A stretch of DNA of 64,000 nt from PALSA-612 sp046729255 (GTDB lineage Bacteria > Actinomycetota > Thermoleophilia > Gaiellales > Gaiellaceae). The stretch is from the NCBI GenBank assembly GCA_046729255.1, contig JBKPGF010000046.1, forward strand, positions 1-64,000, in the 5' to 3' direction. A program made the translations under genes and the position numbers. Below, one piece after another: positions 17,749-27,200 of the stretch. The number at the start of each line of letters is the position of its first letter. Within the stretch, counting starts at the first letter, position 1. The notes beneath the pieces were generated by a model. The model saw only the letters and a list, made by a program, of their open reading frames with translations, did no database searches and was not told the origin of the DNA.

Positions 17749-18813
17749 CTACGCAGCGCGAGCCAGATCCTCGAGATCGACGCTGAGGGCACCTTCCAGG
17801 TCACCCTCGAGCCGCTCCAGCGCCTCGTCCTCCAGCTGCCGCACGCGCTCCCGAGAGATCTTCAACTCACGGCCGATCGCGTCGAGCGACATCGGCTCAG
17901 TGTCGAACCCGAAGCGAAGCTCGACGACACGGCGCTCGAGCTCGGGGAGGTTCGCGAGCGCTCCCTGCACGATGAGGGCCCGCAGCGTTGCTGCGGCGGA
18001 GACCTGGGGATCGGGCGAATCGGGATCGGCGAGGAGCTCTCCGAGCTCTCCCTGGTCGTCGCCGACCTGGAGGTTCAGGGAGACGGAGGCCTCGACCGCC
18101 TCGAGTGCCTCCTCGGTGTGCCGAAGCGACAGCTCGGCAGCCTCGGCCAGCTCCTGCAGGCTGGGCTCGCGACCGTGCGCGATCTCGAACCGCTCGCGGA
18201 CGCGCGCGAGCTTCTTCCGCCGCTCGTCCACGTGCACCGGGATGCGGATCGTCTTCGACTGATTCGCGATCGCCCGCTGGCACGCCTGCCGGATCCACCA
18301 GGTGGCGTACGTCGAGAACTTGAAGCCCTTGCGCCAGTCGAACTTCTCAACGGCGCGGTTCAAGCCGATCACGCCGTCCTGGATGAGATCGCCGAGCGAG
18401 ACGCCGTGCCCCGTGTAGCGACGTGCGTTGTGCACGACGAGGCGCAGGTTCGAGTTGATCATCCGCTCCTTCGCCTTCCGGTCGCCGCGCTCGATACGCT
18501 TGGCCAGCTCGACCTCCTCGGCGGCGGTGAGCAGCGGCCAGCGGCCGACCTCGTTCATGAACAGGGTCAGCGAGTCGGGCACGCCGCCGGCGGTGGGCTC
18601 GTACGACAGGTCGAGCTCCGGCTCGTCGTCTGCGTCATCGACTCGGACGTCGCGGGCCTCGAGCTCTGCGCGGAGCCGATCGAGATCGTCCGCGTCGAGA
18701 TCGTGCTCGAGCGCAAGCGCTTCGAGCGTCGCCTCGGCCACGAACCCGTCTTCCTCCGCGTGGTCGAGAAACGCGATCAGGTCAGACGTCAAGACAGTAC
18801 TCAGTGTTCTCAC
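17749..18813 (-). CDS. RNA polymerase sigma-70 factor, primary-like (group 1/2)
   Basis: About 354-residue sigma factor. Region 1.2 is SLTLFMNEVGRWPLLTAAEE. Region 2 has NLRLVVHNARRYTGHGVSLG, DLIQDGVIGLNRAVEKFDW and FKFSTYATWWIRQACQRAI, the core-binding and -10 recognition/melting segments. Region 3 follows, and region 4 ends with MSLDAIGRELKISRERVRQL, the -35 helix-turn-helix. No long acidic region 1.1, so it may be a group 2 paralogue rather than the housekeeping factor. The GTG at 18813 is chosen since AAAGGAA precedes it and the longer frame back to 18900 would cross a terminator hairpin; spacing is tight, so the start is not certain. Confidence 0.9.
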   Translation of the reverse strand: MRTLSTVLTSDLIAFLDHAEEDGFVAEATLEALALEHDLDADDLDRLRAELEARDVRVDDADDEPELDLSYEPTAGGVPDSLTLFMNEVGRWPLLTAAEEVELAKRIERGDRKAKERMINSNLRLVVHNARRYTGHGVSLGDLIQDGVIGLNRAVEKFDWRKGFKFSTYATWWIRQACQRAIANQSKTIRIPVHVDERRKKLARVRERFEIAHGREPSLQELAEAAELSLRHTEEALEAVEASVSLNLQVGDDQGELGELLADPDSPDPQVSAAATLRALIVQGALANLPELERRVVELRFGFDTEPMSLDAIGRELKISRERVRQLEDEALERLEGDLEGALSVDLEDLARAA

Positions 18814-18862
18814 TTCCTTTCGAGAGGGATTCCGGCGTACCGGTCGGATGGGCACGCGGATA

Positions 18863-18894
18863 CGCGCGCCCGAAGGTTTAACGACGGGCGCGCG
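18863..18894 (-). terminator. Hairpin terminator of the upstream DHA2 transporter gene
   Basis: Ten-base perfect arms CGCGCGCCCG (18863-18872) and CGGGCGCGCG (18885-18894) around a 12-base AT-richer loop, located just after the stop of the minus-strand transporter and before the sigma factor start. Confidence 0.65.
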
Positions 18895-18917
18895 GCGCAC
18901 ATTCCTGATTAGCGACC

Positions 18918-20375
18918 CTAGGCGGCCTCGTCGAGCTCGAAGGCCGGCTCGAGCCCGGCCGCCTCCACCTCACCCTCGACGAGGTCATCGCGGCGCACCA
19001 GGAAGAGCGCAGCGAGAACGCCCACGAAGGCGATCCCTGCTCCGCCGATGAAGGCGGCCGAGAACCCGTCGGTCAGCGCGGCGGGAAGTGCAGATCCGGA
19101 GGCGGTCGCATCGTCCGTCCACGAGGTCGCAACCGTCGAGAGCACGGCGACGCCGAGCGCGCCCCCGACCTGCTGCGAGGTGTTGAACAACCCCGAGGCG
19201 AGGCCGGCGTCGGCGTGTCGCACGCCGGCGAGAGCGGCGAACGAGATCGACACGAACGAGAAGCCGAGTCCGATCGCGATCAACAGGAAGCCGGGCAGCA
19301 GGTCGGTGACGTACGAGCCGCCGACCGAGACCTGCGTGAAGAAGACGAGGCCTCCGGTCAGGATCGCCAGTCCCGCGACCACTACGGGCTTCACGCCGAC
19401 GCGGTTGACGAGCATCGACGCCACCGCCGACCAGATGATTGCCGTCCCGGCAACTGCCAGGTACGCGACGCCGGTCTTCATCGGCGAGTACTCGAGCACC
19501 TGCTGCATGTAGAGGGTGAGCATGAGGAACATCGAGAAGACGGCGGTGCCGAGGACGAGGCCGGCGACGTTGGCGCCTGCGACCGTGCGTACGCGGAAGA
19601 TCGAAAGGGGCATCAGCGGCTCGGCTGCGCGGGCCTCCCAGAGGACGAACCCGACGAGGAGGGCGGCGGAGAGCGCGAAGATCCCGATCGTCGTGCCGGA
19701 GCCCCAGCCGTAGTCGTGCGCCTGCGTAATCGCGTAGACGAGCGCGACGAGGCCGCCGGTGACGAGTACGGCTCCCGGCACGTCGAAGCTCTTGACCCTG
19801 AGGTCACGGCTCTCGGCGAGCAGGAACGGCGCCAGTGCCAGGGCAGCCAGGCCGACCGGCACGTTGATGAAGAAGATCCACTCCCAGCTCAGCAGGTCGG
19901 TCAGGACGCCGCCGAGCAGCACGCCTGCCACCGCCCCGAAGGCGCCGACGCCGCCCCACGCGCCGAGTGCGGCGTTGCGCTCCTTGCCCTCGGCGAACGT
20001 CGTCATGAGGATGGAGAGGGCCGCGGGCGTGATGACCGCCGCACCGAGACCCTGGAGGCCGCGCGCCGCGATCAGCGACGCCTCGCTCCAGGCGAAGCCC
20101 GCGAGCAGCGACGAGAGCGTGAAGAGGATCGTGCCGCCGATGAACACGCGCCGCCTGCCCAGCAGGTCGGCCGCGCGCCCGCCGAGCAGCAGGAAGCCGC
20201 CGAAGAAGAGGGCATAGGCGCTGATCACCCACTGGAGGTTCTCCTGCGAGAAGCCGAGGTCGACCTGGATCGAGGGAAGGGCGACGTTCACGATCGCGAT
20301 GTCGAGCACGACCATGAACTGCACTGCGCAGAGGAGGGCGAGCGCCAGCCATTTCCGTTCGGCGGTGGCGAGCAT
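18918..20375 (-). CDS. MFS multidrug exporter, DHA2 (EmrB/QacA) family
   Basis: 485-residue proton-driven exporter with 14 predicted helices. Family motifs: VVLDIAIVNVALPSI in TM1 (motif D1), GGRAADLLGRRRVF (motif A), ARGLQGLGAAVITPAAL (motif B) and GVLLGGVLTDLLSWEWIF (motif C, antiporter). The ATG at 20375 is preferred over 20399 because AAAGGA lies 6 bases before it. Divergent from an HxlR regulator with an AT-rich, palindrome-containing intergenic region, so it is probably repressed by that regulator and induced by a toxic compound. A paralogue sits at 29.3-30.8 kb. Confidence 0.93.
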   Translation of the reverse strand: MLATAERKWLALALLCAVQFMVVLDIAIVNVALPSIQVDLGFSQENLQWVISAYALFFGGFLLLGGRAADLLGRRRVFIGGTILFTLSSLLAGFAWSEASLIAARGLQGLGAAVITPAALSILMTTFAEGKERNAALGAWGGVGAFGAVAGVLLGGVLTDLLSWEWIFFINVPVGLAALALAPFLLAESRDLRVKSFDVPGAVLVTGGLVALVYAITQAHDYGWGSGTTIGIFALSAALLVGFVLWEARAAEPLMPLSIFRVRTVAGANVAGLVLGTAVFSMFLMLTLYMQQVLEYSPMKTGVAYLAVAGTAIIWSAVASMLVNRVGVKPVVVAGLAILTGGLVFFTQVSVGGSYVTDLLPGFLLIAIGLGFSFVSISFAALAGVRHADAGLASGLFNTSQQVGGALGVAVLSTVATSWTDDATASGSALPAALTDGFSAAFIGGAGIAFVGVLAALFLVRRDDLVEGEVEAAGLEPAFELDEAA

Positions 20376-20425
20376 GTCAGTCCTTTCGTCGCTGGGCATT
20401 CATCGAAGTTGCCAAAATAGCAGGA

Positions 20426-20457
20426 TTTACTATCGTTTTGCAAGTTTCTACTGTAAA
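20426..20457. promoter_or_regulatory. Candidate HxlR operator in divergent promoter region
   Basis: The AT-rich interval between the divergent exporter and HxlR genes has near-inverted repeats: GATTTACTAT (20424-20433) against the complement of CTACTGTAAAAC (20448-20459), sharing TTTAC (20426-20430)/GTAAA (20453-20457). This low-GC patch stands out from about 70% GC surroundings and fits a regulator binding site overlapping both promoters. Confidence 0.45.
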
Positions 20458-20478
20458 ACATCAAGCGAGCGCGCTACA

Positions 20479-21162
20479 ATGCCGCATGTGAGCAAGCGAT
20501 TCGAGCAGTACTGCCCCGTCGCACATGCGATCTGCCTCGTCGGCGAACGCTGGTCGCTGCTCATCGTCCGCGAGCTCATGCACGGGCCGAAGCGCTACAC
20601 CGATCTCCGCGACGGTCTGCCGGGGATCGGGACGAACATCCTCGCGGCGCGTCTGCGCGACCTCGAGGAGGGGGGTGTCTTGCGCAAGCGCAAGCTCCCT
20701 CCGCCGGCTGCATCGACGGTGTACGAGCTCACCGAGTACGGCGCTGAGCTCGACGAGGCCGTCTACGCTCTCGCGCGCTGGGGCGCCCGGTCGTTGGGAC
20801 CGCCGGGCCCGGACGACGAGCTCTACCCAGAGTGGGGCCTCAACGCGTTCAGGGCGCTCTTCTCGCCGGAGGCAGCCAGGGGCCTGACCGAGACGTATGT
20901 GCTGCGGATCAACGGCGACGTCTTCTCGGTGCACCTCGAGAACGGGCGCGTGCAGACGTCCGTCGGAGCAGCAGATGACGCCGAGGTCACGATCGAGATG
21001 GACATGGAGACGTTCTTCCGACTCGCCGGTCAGGAGCTGCCGGCGAGTGAGGCGCTCGAGCGCGGGCTCGTCGCGATCGAGGGCGACCCCGAAGCGTACG
21101 AGCGCTGCTTCGAGGTCCTCAGCATGGCGCCGAGAACGCCCGCCGCTTCAGCAGCCAGCTAA
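20479..21162 (+). CDS. HxlR-type transcriptional regulator with C-terminal SCP2-like domain
   Basis: 227 residues. The first 110 form an HxlR winged helix: CPVAHAICLVGERWSLLIVR, then LMHGPKRYTDLRDGLPGIGT, then ILAARLRDLEEGGVLRKRKL. The rest resembles an SCP2-like sterol/lipid-binding fold (TYVLRINGDVFSVHLENGRV; VTIEMDMETFFRLAGQELPA), a fusion seen in actinobacterial HxlR proteins and likely to bind the hydrophobic inducer. The Cys at about 12 could sense redox state as in some HxlR members. Divergent from a DHA2 exporter that it probably controls. Confidence 0.88.
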   Translation: MPHVSKRFEQYCPVAHAICLVGERWSLLIVRELMHGPKRYTDLRDGLPGIGTNILAARLRDLEEGGVLRKRKLPPPAASTVYELTEYGAELDEAVYALARWGARSLGPPGPDDELYPEWGLNAFRALFSPEAARGLTETYVLRINGDVFSVHLENGRVQTSVGAADDAEVTIEMDMETFFRLAGQELPASEALERGLVAIEGDPEAYERCFEVLSMAPRTPAASAAS

Positions 21163-21205
21163 GGCCCGCGAGGGGCCGTGCGGCCCGGCCCCCGCGGTTT
21201 CGCGA

Positions 21206-21364
21206 CTAGGAAGCCGCCTTCCCCTCCTTCTCGTACTCGGCGACGGCCTCCTTGCGCGAATCCGGCCGAAGCGCCTCGGCCAGATCCCCTTCTCGCGGCC
21301 TCCCCTTCTCCTCGCGCTCCTCCTTCGCGCCCACCTGGAGGAAGACGATGTCGGGAAGGAGCAC
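21206..21364 (-). CDS. Candidate small protein, about 52 residues, unknown
   Basis: Within the 330-base gap between the HxlR gene and the next gene, the minus strand carries a frame from a GTG at 21364. It starts VLLPDIVFLQVGAKEEREE and ends EAVAEYEKEGKAAS, with natural-looking composition (alternating charged residues, Leu/Ala heptads). Sensible residues continue upstream of the GTG without a start codon, so it might also be a remnant. No clear ribosome-binding site. The rest of 21163-21493 shows nothing recognisable. Confidence 0.3.
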   Translation of the reverse strand: MLLPDIVFLQVGAKEEREEKGRPREGDLAEALRPDSRKEAVAEYEKEGKAAS

Positions 21365-21493
21365 GCGCAGACGAAACGTGTTCGTCTTTCGAACCGACCG
21401 ACTCGCGCCGCGCCACGAGCCGGAGCGACCGCGTGCGGCACGACGCTCCTCCCCTTCGTTACGTCCGGCACAATGACAGGTCTCGCGCCGAAG

Positions 21494-21844
21494 TCAAGCG
21501 CTCGAGCGGGGCACCCCCGCGCCACTCGTCGGCGAAAGCAACTCGCCGGCACGCGCGATCGCCTTCTCGGCATCGTCGCTCGGGAGGTACGCCGCGAACG
21601 CCTGCGCCTTCGCAGCCTCCTCCTGCATACCCTGAACCGCTCTCTGGGTGCTGTCGCTGCCCAGCTTGACGCCGAAGTACGCCCCGACCATCGTGCCGAT
21701 CACGCCGAAACTGCCCGTTGCGATCGCAACGACGTTCTGGCTGTCCGAGACGAGCGACATTGCCACTACCGCGACGACGCACACGGCGGCCAGTCCCACC
21801 ATGACGGCAGCGAGGCCGGCGACCGTCTTGAGTGCCTCTGCCAT
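21494..21844 (-). CDS. Small two-TM membrane protein, unknown function
   Basis: 116 residues: membrane helix 1 (VAGLAAVMVGLAAVCVVAVV), a short loop, helix 2 ending FGVIGTMVGAYFGVKLGSD, then a charged helical tail (TQRAVQGMQEEAAKAQAFAA). The GTMVGAYFG stretch with the following helix recalls holin-like or small phage/plasmid membrane proteins, but I would not assign it. A clear Shine-Dalgarno sequence (AAGGAGGTG) 5 bases before the ATG makes it a well-supported gene. It lies downstream of, and on the same strand as, the HtrA-like protease gene (67 bases away). Confidence 0.75.
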   Translation of the reverse strand: MAEALKTVAGLAAVMVGLAAVCVVAVVAMSLVSDSQNVVAIATGSFGVIGTMVGAYFGVKLGSDSTQRAVQGMQEEAAKAQAFAAYLPSDDAEKAIARAGELLSPTSGAGVPRSSA

Positions 21845-21911
21845 GAGAACACCTCCTTGCTCTCGATCGACAGCACATGATCGAGGAGGCAGGGGCAGGT
21901 GGCCAGCGCGG

Positions 21912-22886
21912 TTACTGCGGCGGGCCGGAGGCGAGGCGGACCGTGGCGGACGTCCGGCCCGCGTACGGATCGACCCACGTGACCCGCACCGTCTGCCCGG
22001 GTGAAGCCTTACGGACGAGCCCCCTGAGGCTCAGCGGGCCCGTGACGCGCTTGCCGGCGAAGGCGACGATGACGTCGTTCGCGCCGAGGCCCGCCTTGTC
22101 CGCGGGAGATCCTGACGCCACGAGCTCCACGAACGCTCCCAGCACGTCGCTGTCACCCGGCCGCCCCAGCCTCACGCCGAGGAAGGCGGTTGGGCCGACG
22201 TGCACGATCGACGAGCTGCGGCCTGCGTCGATCTGGCCGGCGATCTTCAGCGCCCGGTTGATCGGGATCGCATAGCCCTGGCCGCTGCCGCGGAAGAACG
22301 CGCCGGCCGACGCGGCGGCGTCGATGCCGATCACGCGTCCGTTGGCCAGAAGGGGGCCGCCCGAGTCCCCGGAACGCAGCGGAACGGTCGTCTCGATCAG
22401 CCCGGGCAGCGTGAAGGGCGTGCCGTCGTCGCTGAGCGTGATCCCCTGATCGAGCCCGGTCACCCTGCCGCTCTTCGTGCTCAGGCCTCGACCGCCGCCG
22501 TTGCCCACGGCCACGACGCGGTCACCGACCCGGACGGTGCTCGAGTTGCCCGTCTGCACCGTCTGCAGGCCCGTCGCGTCGCGCAGCCTGAGCAGCGCGA
22601 TGTCCTTGGACACGCTGTAGCCGGCGACGGTTGCTGCATACGACTGACCCGTCGAGGGCACTGTCACCCGGATCGAGCCCGCTCCGCGGATGACGTGGTT
22701 GTTCGTCAGCACCGTGCCCGACGACGTGATCACGATCCCCGTCGCGGCGCCGGCTCCTCCGCCGTAGGCAAGGCGGGTGTTGATGACGACGACGCCTGTC
22801 GCTGTGGCGGTCGGGGCCGCGAGCGTCACCGACGAGCTCGCGCCGAGCGCGAGCGCGACCATCGAGAGCGTCAGGAACCTGGGCAC
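21912..22886 (-). CDS. Secreted trypsin-like serine protease with PDZ domain (HtrA/DegP-like)
   Basis: 324 residues. Signal sequence about 1-23 (LTLSMVALALGASSSVTLAA). The catalytic triad is visible: His in VLTNNHVIRG (about 64), Asp in SKDIALLRL (about 95) and Ser in RSGDSGGPLLANG (about 173). A C-terminal PDZ domain (about 230-320) includes LVASGSPADKAGLGANDVIV. It acts outside the membrane in protein quality control or processing. No membrane anchor apart from the signal sequence. A GTG start is taken; the ATG nine codons later is an alternative that still keeps a signal peptide. Confidence 0.9.
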   Translation of the reverse strand: MPRFLTLSMVALALGASSSVTLAAPTATATGVVVINTRLAYGGGAGAATGIVITSSGTVLTNNHVIRGAGSIRVTVPSTGQSYAATVAGYSVSKDIALLRLRDATGLQTVQTGNSSTVRVGDRVVAVGNGGGRGLSTKSGRVTGLDQGITLSDDGTPFTLPGLIETTVPLRSGDSGGPLLANGRVIGIDAAASAGAFFRGSGQGYAIPINRALKIAGQIDAGRSSSIVHVGPTAFLGVRLGRPGDSDVLGAFVELVASGSPADKAGLGANDVIVAFAGKRVTGPLSLRGLVRKASPGQTVRVTWVDPYAGRTSATVRLASGPPQ

Positions 22887-22939
22887 TGCCGTAAAGGAAA
22901 GCAGTCGAGGCTGAGAAGAGGCTGAGGATGCGCAGATGT

Positions 22940-22970
22940 CACGGGCCCGCTCGCCGAAAGCGGGCCCGTG
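22940..22970 (-). terminator. Strong GC hairpin downstream of the TIGR03118 gene
   Basis: Perfect 12-base arms CACGGGCCCGCT (22940-22951) and AGCGGGCCCGTG (22959-22970) around a 7-base loop, 11 bases after the stop of the minus-strand gene. No T-run, as is common in high-GC actinobacteria. Confidence 0.75.
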
Positions 22971-22981
22971 AATGTTGTGCG

Positions 22982-24064
22982 CTAGCCGGCGGCTCGGATC
23001 GATCCGAACAGGCCGTGCGTCTCGTCGTCAGGGCCGGCGGTGAAGAACAGCGTGTCGGTCGGCCCGTTTACGACAGTACCCTTGCCGAAGTCCAGCGCCC
23101 ATAGGCCGTCGATGACGATCGGCTTGTGGTCGGAACCGCGCAAGGCGCCGACGCGCTCGTAGCTTCCGTCCGGCTGCTGCTCGTAGGCGTTGATCTCGCC
23201 GTCACCGAAGTTCCCGACGAGGAGATTCCCGCCGAACACCCCGAAGGTTGCCGGAGCTTGCGCGATACCCCACGGCGCATTGAGCTGTCCGTGCGATGCG
23301 ACGCGCCGGATGAAGTTCCCATCCAGGTCGAACTGGCTGACGAAGCCGCGTCCCTGCCCGGCGACCTCGTCCTCCTGGTCCGCGTCCTGCTTGGCATAGG
23401 CGACGAAGATAAACCCGCCGAGGTTGGCGATCCCGAAGGGCGCGTATCCGTCGGGAAGCTCGGGATCGACGAATGCGCCGGGAAGGTTCAGCAGGTTGAA
23501 GGTGCCGTCGAACACGTCGACGTGCGCGTTCTTGAAGTCCGCCGCGTACAACCGATTGCCCGCCGCTGTCGAGCCGATGGCGAGGCCCTTGTAGATGGAG
23601 CCGGGCCTGTTGACGGCGGCGATCGCCTCGGTCGGATTGACGACGGGGCTCCAGCCCGCGATCACGCCTGCCTCGGTGTCGAAGATGAACAGCGCGACAC
23701 CTGAGCTCGTACCGTTGCTGACGACGAAGCTCCCGCTCGCGTTCCCGACGAGGCCCGTCGGAGCGCCGCCCGGGATCGAGATCTCGAGCGAGAGCTTCGT
23801 GCCGTTGGCCTGATAGAGCGTGGAGAGGTCGGTCCCGTTATCGGCAACCCACCACGGGCTCGCCGAAAGTGCCGCGAGACCCCAGGCATTGACGAGGTCC
23901 GGATCGGTGGTGGTGGCTACCCCCGGCACGTCCGAGACGAGATTCGTCACGACGTACGAATTCGGGCTCGCGGCGCTCGTGGCGCTCGCGAGCACCGAGA
24001 CGGCTACGACCACCAGAGCCGCTGCCGTAATCCAGCTGCGGAGTCGTGTGTGCTGACCCGCCAT
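22982..24064 (-). CDS. TIGR03118-family secreted protein (beta-propeller-like)
   Basis: 360 residues with a signal peptide (about 1-32). The mature part has the features I recall for TIGR03118: YVVTNLVSDVPGVATTTDPD at the N-terminus, NAWGLAALSASPWWVADNGT, YAPFGIANLGGFIFVAYAKQ, and the end DTLFFTAGPDDETHGLFGSI. The spaced FGI/WGI and VGNFGDGEIN segments suggest an NHL-like six-bladed propeller. Function unknown; family members are exported. An excellent ribosome-binding site (AAGGAGGTG) precedes the ATG. A terminator hairpin follows the stop. Confidence 0.87.
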   Translation of the reverse strand: MAGQHTRLRSWITAAALVVVAVSVLASATSAASPNSYVVTNLVSDVPGVATTTDPDLVNAWGLAALSASPWWVADNGTDLSTLYQANGTKLSLEISIPGGAPTGLVGNASGSFVVSNGTSSGVALFIFDTEAGVIAGWSPVVNPTEAIAAVNRPGSIYKGLAIGSTAAGNRLYAADFKNAHVDVFDGTFNLLNLPGAFVDPELPDGYAPFGIANLGGFIFVAYAKQDADQEDEVAGQGRGFVSQFDLDGNFIRRVASHGQLNAPWGIAQAPATFGVFGGNLLVGNFGDGEINAYEQQPDGSYERVGALRGSDHKPIVIDGLWALDFGKGTVVNGPTDTLFFTAGPDDETHGLFGSIRAAG

Positions 24065-24280
24065 ATGTCACACCTCCTTCGCGCGCGGCCCCCGGTTCGC
24101 GGGCGACAGACAAACGCCGGCGATTGTCAGGCGTTACCTGAAGCACTACGCGGGAAACGCGGCAGCGGATCGGCTGCGAGCCGACCGGACAGGCGATACC
24201 CCCGCACTCCGTCGGGCTGTCCCAGGTACGATCGAAACCCTGCCCAGGCGTCGCTCAGCACGTCGCCGGCGGGGCTTTTC

Positions 24281-27200
24281 ATGGCAGAGCTTCCCAGCGG
24301 CACCGTCACCTTTCTGTTCACGGACATCGAAGGCTCGACCGTGCGCCTGAAGGAGCTCGGCGCGGAGCGCTACTCCGAGGTGCTCGAGCGGCACAACCAG
24401 CTGTTGCGCGGGACGTTCTCGGCCCACCGCGGCGTGGAGGTCGAGAGCCTCGGCGACGGGCTGTTCGTCGTCTTCCAGAGCGCAGGGGACGCACTTGCGG
24501 CAGTGGCGGAGTCGCAGCGCTCGCTCGCGGCGGAGCCCTGGCCGACGCGCATGCCGATCGGCGTTCGCATGGGCCTGCACACGGGCGAGGCACTCGTCCG
24601 CGGGGGGACCTACGTCGGCTATGCCGTTCACCACGCGGCGCGGATCGGCGATATGGGTCACGGCGGGCAGGCACTGCTGTCGGAGGCGACGACGGCGCTG
24701 GTGGAGCACGACCTGCCCGCGGGCGTGCGGCTGCGGTCCCTCGGCGAGGTCGCGATCGCCGATGCCGACCGGCCGCAGCACCTCTATCAGCTCGAGATCG
24801 AAGGGCTGCGCATGGACTTCCCGCCCCTGCGCGTCAAGCAGCGTCGCGTGCTCACGCCGACGCCCGAACGCATTGTTGAGCGCACCAACGAGCTCGCCGC
24901 CCTGAGCGAGCTCGTGGATGCGGCACACGGGGGCTCCGGTCGCTTCGGAGTCATCGTCGGCGACGCCGGCATCGGCAAGACGACGCTCGTCAGCGAGGTT
25001 CGCCTTGCAGCCGAGCTGCGCGGAATGGCGGTGCTCCAGGCCCGCGGGGGAGAGCTCGAGCACGACTTCTCGTACGGGATCGTCCGTCAGCTCTTCGAGC
25101 CTCGGATCGCGGGTGCCTCCTTCGACGAGCGGCGGGAGATTCTCGCCGGCTCGGCCGCGATCGCCGACCAGCTGTTCGAGGAGCGCGCCACTGCGACGCT
25201 GGAATTCGGGCCGGTCGACACGTCGTTTGCCTTGCTCCACGGCCTCTACTGGCTGACGGCGAATCTCGCATCCGAGCGCCCGGTGCTCATCCTCATCGAC
25301 GATCTCCACTGGGCGGACGAGCCTTCACTGCGCTGGCTCGGGTACCTCGTGCGGCGGCTCGAGGGCCTCCCCGTGCTCGTGGTCGTCGCGTTGCGGCCGC
25401 CCGAGCAGGGGTTCGAGAAGGTGCTGCTGACGGAGCTCGTCGCCGATTCGGCGGCGGAGCTCATCCTCCCGAAGACGCTCAGCTCCGCCGCCGTGGAAGC
25501 CCTCGTGCGGAGCGTCCTGTCCGCTGACGCGGACCAGGAGTTCTCGCGGGCGTGCTTCGAGGCGACGGGGGGAAATCCGCTGCTGCTCCGCGCGCTGCTC
25601 GACGCGCTCGCGAGCGAGCGGGTGCCACCGCGCGCAGAGTACGCAAGCGCCGTCATGGAGATCGGGCCGCGCGCCGTCGCCCGCGCCGTCGAGCTGCGGC
25701 TGGCGCGCCTGCCGAGCGAGTCGGTCGCGCTCGCCCGTGCCGCGGCCGTGCTGGGGGAGGACGCGGAGCTCGGAGTGGTCGCGGCGCTCGCGGAGCTCGA
25801 TCGCGACATCGCTGCGCACGCGGCCACCGCCCTCGTGAGAGCGACGATTCTCCGCTTCGACGCGACGCTCGGCTTCGTGCACCCGGTCGTCCGCGCCGCG
25901 CTCTACTCCCAGCTCACCCAGCCGGAGCTCGAGCGCGAGCACCTGAAGGCAGCGCGCGTGCTCTCCGACCACGGTGCGTCGGCGGAGCGCATCGCCGCCC
26001 AGCTGCTGCTGGCGCCTCCATCCGGCGACGAGTTCGCCATCGACGCGCTCGCGGAGGCGGCGGACGCCTCACTCCGTCGTGGAGACCCCCGCGGCGCAGC
26101 CAGGTACCTGCGCCGCGCGCTCGACGAAAGTCCCGACGACCGTGCCGTCCAGGGAGAGCTCTACACGCGCCTCGGTCGCGCCGAGCGCCTCCTCTCGAGC
26201 CCCGGTGCCGCCGAGCCGCTGCGTAAGGCCCTCGAGCTCGCCGAGACGCCGGAGCAGCGGGCGCTCGTCGCCCGCGAGCTCGGCACCGCGCTCTTCTACG
26301 GCCAGCACGTCGAGGAGGCGATCGGCGTCTTCGAGCAGGCAATCGCCGACCTCGACGAGGAGCACGTCGACCTGCGGCGCCTGCTCGAGGGCGCGCTCCT
26401 CAGCGTCACGAGTATCTTCCCGCCGCTCTATCCGATCGCGCAGATGCAGAAGCAGCGGATTGCCGCGCTCGGCCTCGGCGACGACGTCGGCTCGCGGATG
26501 ATCAACGCGATCCTCTCCTACGACGACGCCCGGCGACTCGCCCCCGTTTCGGAGGCCGTCGGGCGCGCAGAGCGGGCGCTCGCCCACGGCCCGCTCCACT
26601 CGGAGGACAACGCCGCCTACATCTTCGCCGTCTACGGCCTCGCGCTTGCTGATCGCTTCGCGGACGCAGAGGCGGTGTGGGACCAGGCATGGGTGGACGC
26701 GCAGGCGCGCGGCTCGATCTCCGCGTACGCGATCGTGTCGACGTTCCGTGCCTTCGTCGAGCTGCACACCGGGCGACTGGACGAGGCGCTGACCGATTCC
26801 ACCAACGGCCTGCAAGCCTGCCAGGAGTACGGCTTCGTCACCGGCATCCCGTACGCGGTCGCGCACATCGCGGACGCGGCGCTCGAGCTCGGCGACGTCG
26901 AGGTCGCGCGGACAGCGGTCGAGCAACTCGACGCCGTCGGCGACGGCACGCACCTCGTGTGGGCGTTTCTCGACTCCCGCGGCCGAACGCGAATCGCCCA
27001 GGGCAACACGCGCGCTGGGCTGGAGGACGTGCTCGCGGCAGGTCGCGAGTACGAGGGGCTCGACGGCCGCAACCCCGCACTGCTTGCGTGGCGCTCGACC
27101 GCCGCGCTCGCGCACTTCGAGCTGGGTGAGCGCGAGGAGGCCGTTCGCCTGGCGCGTGAGGAGGTCGAGCTGGCGCGCGAGTGGGGCTGCCCGCGGGGGA

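Noticed and set aside
19215..20420. Plus-strand 401-codon frame opposite the DHA2 exporter
   Set aside because: Highly charged, low-complexity translation typical of antisense GC-rich frames; the exporter is certain.
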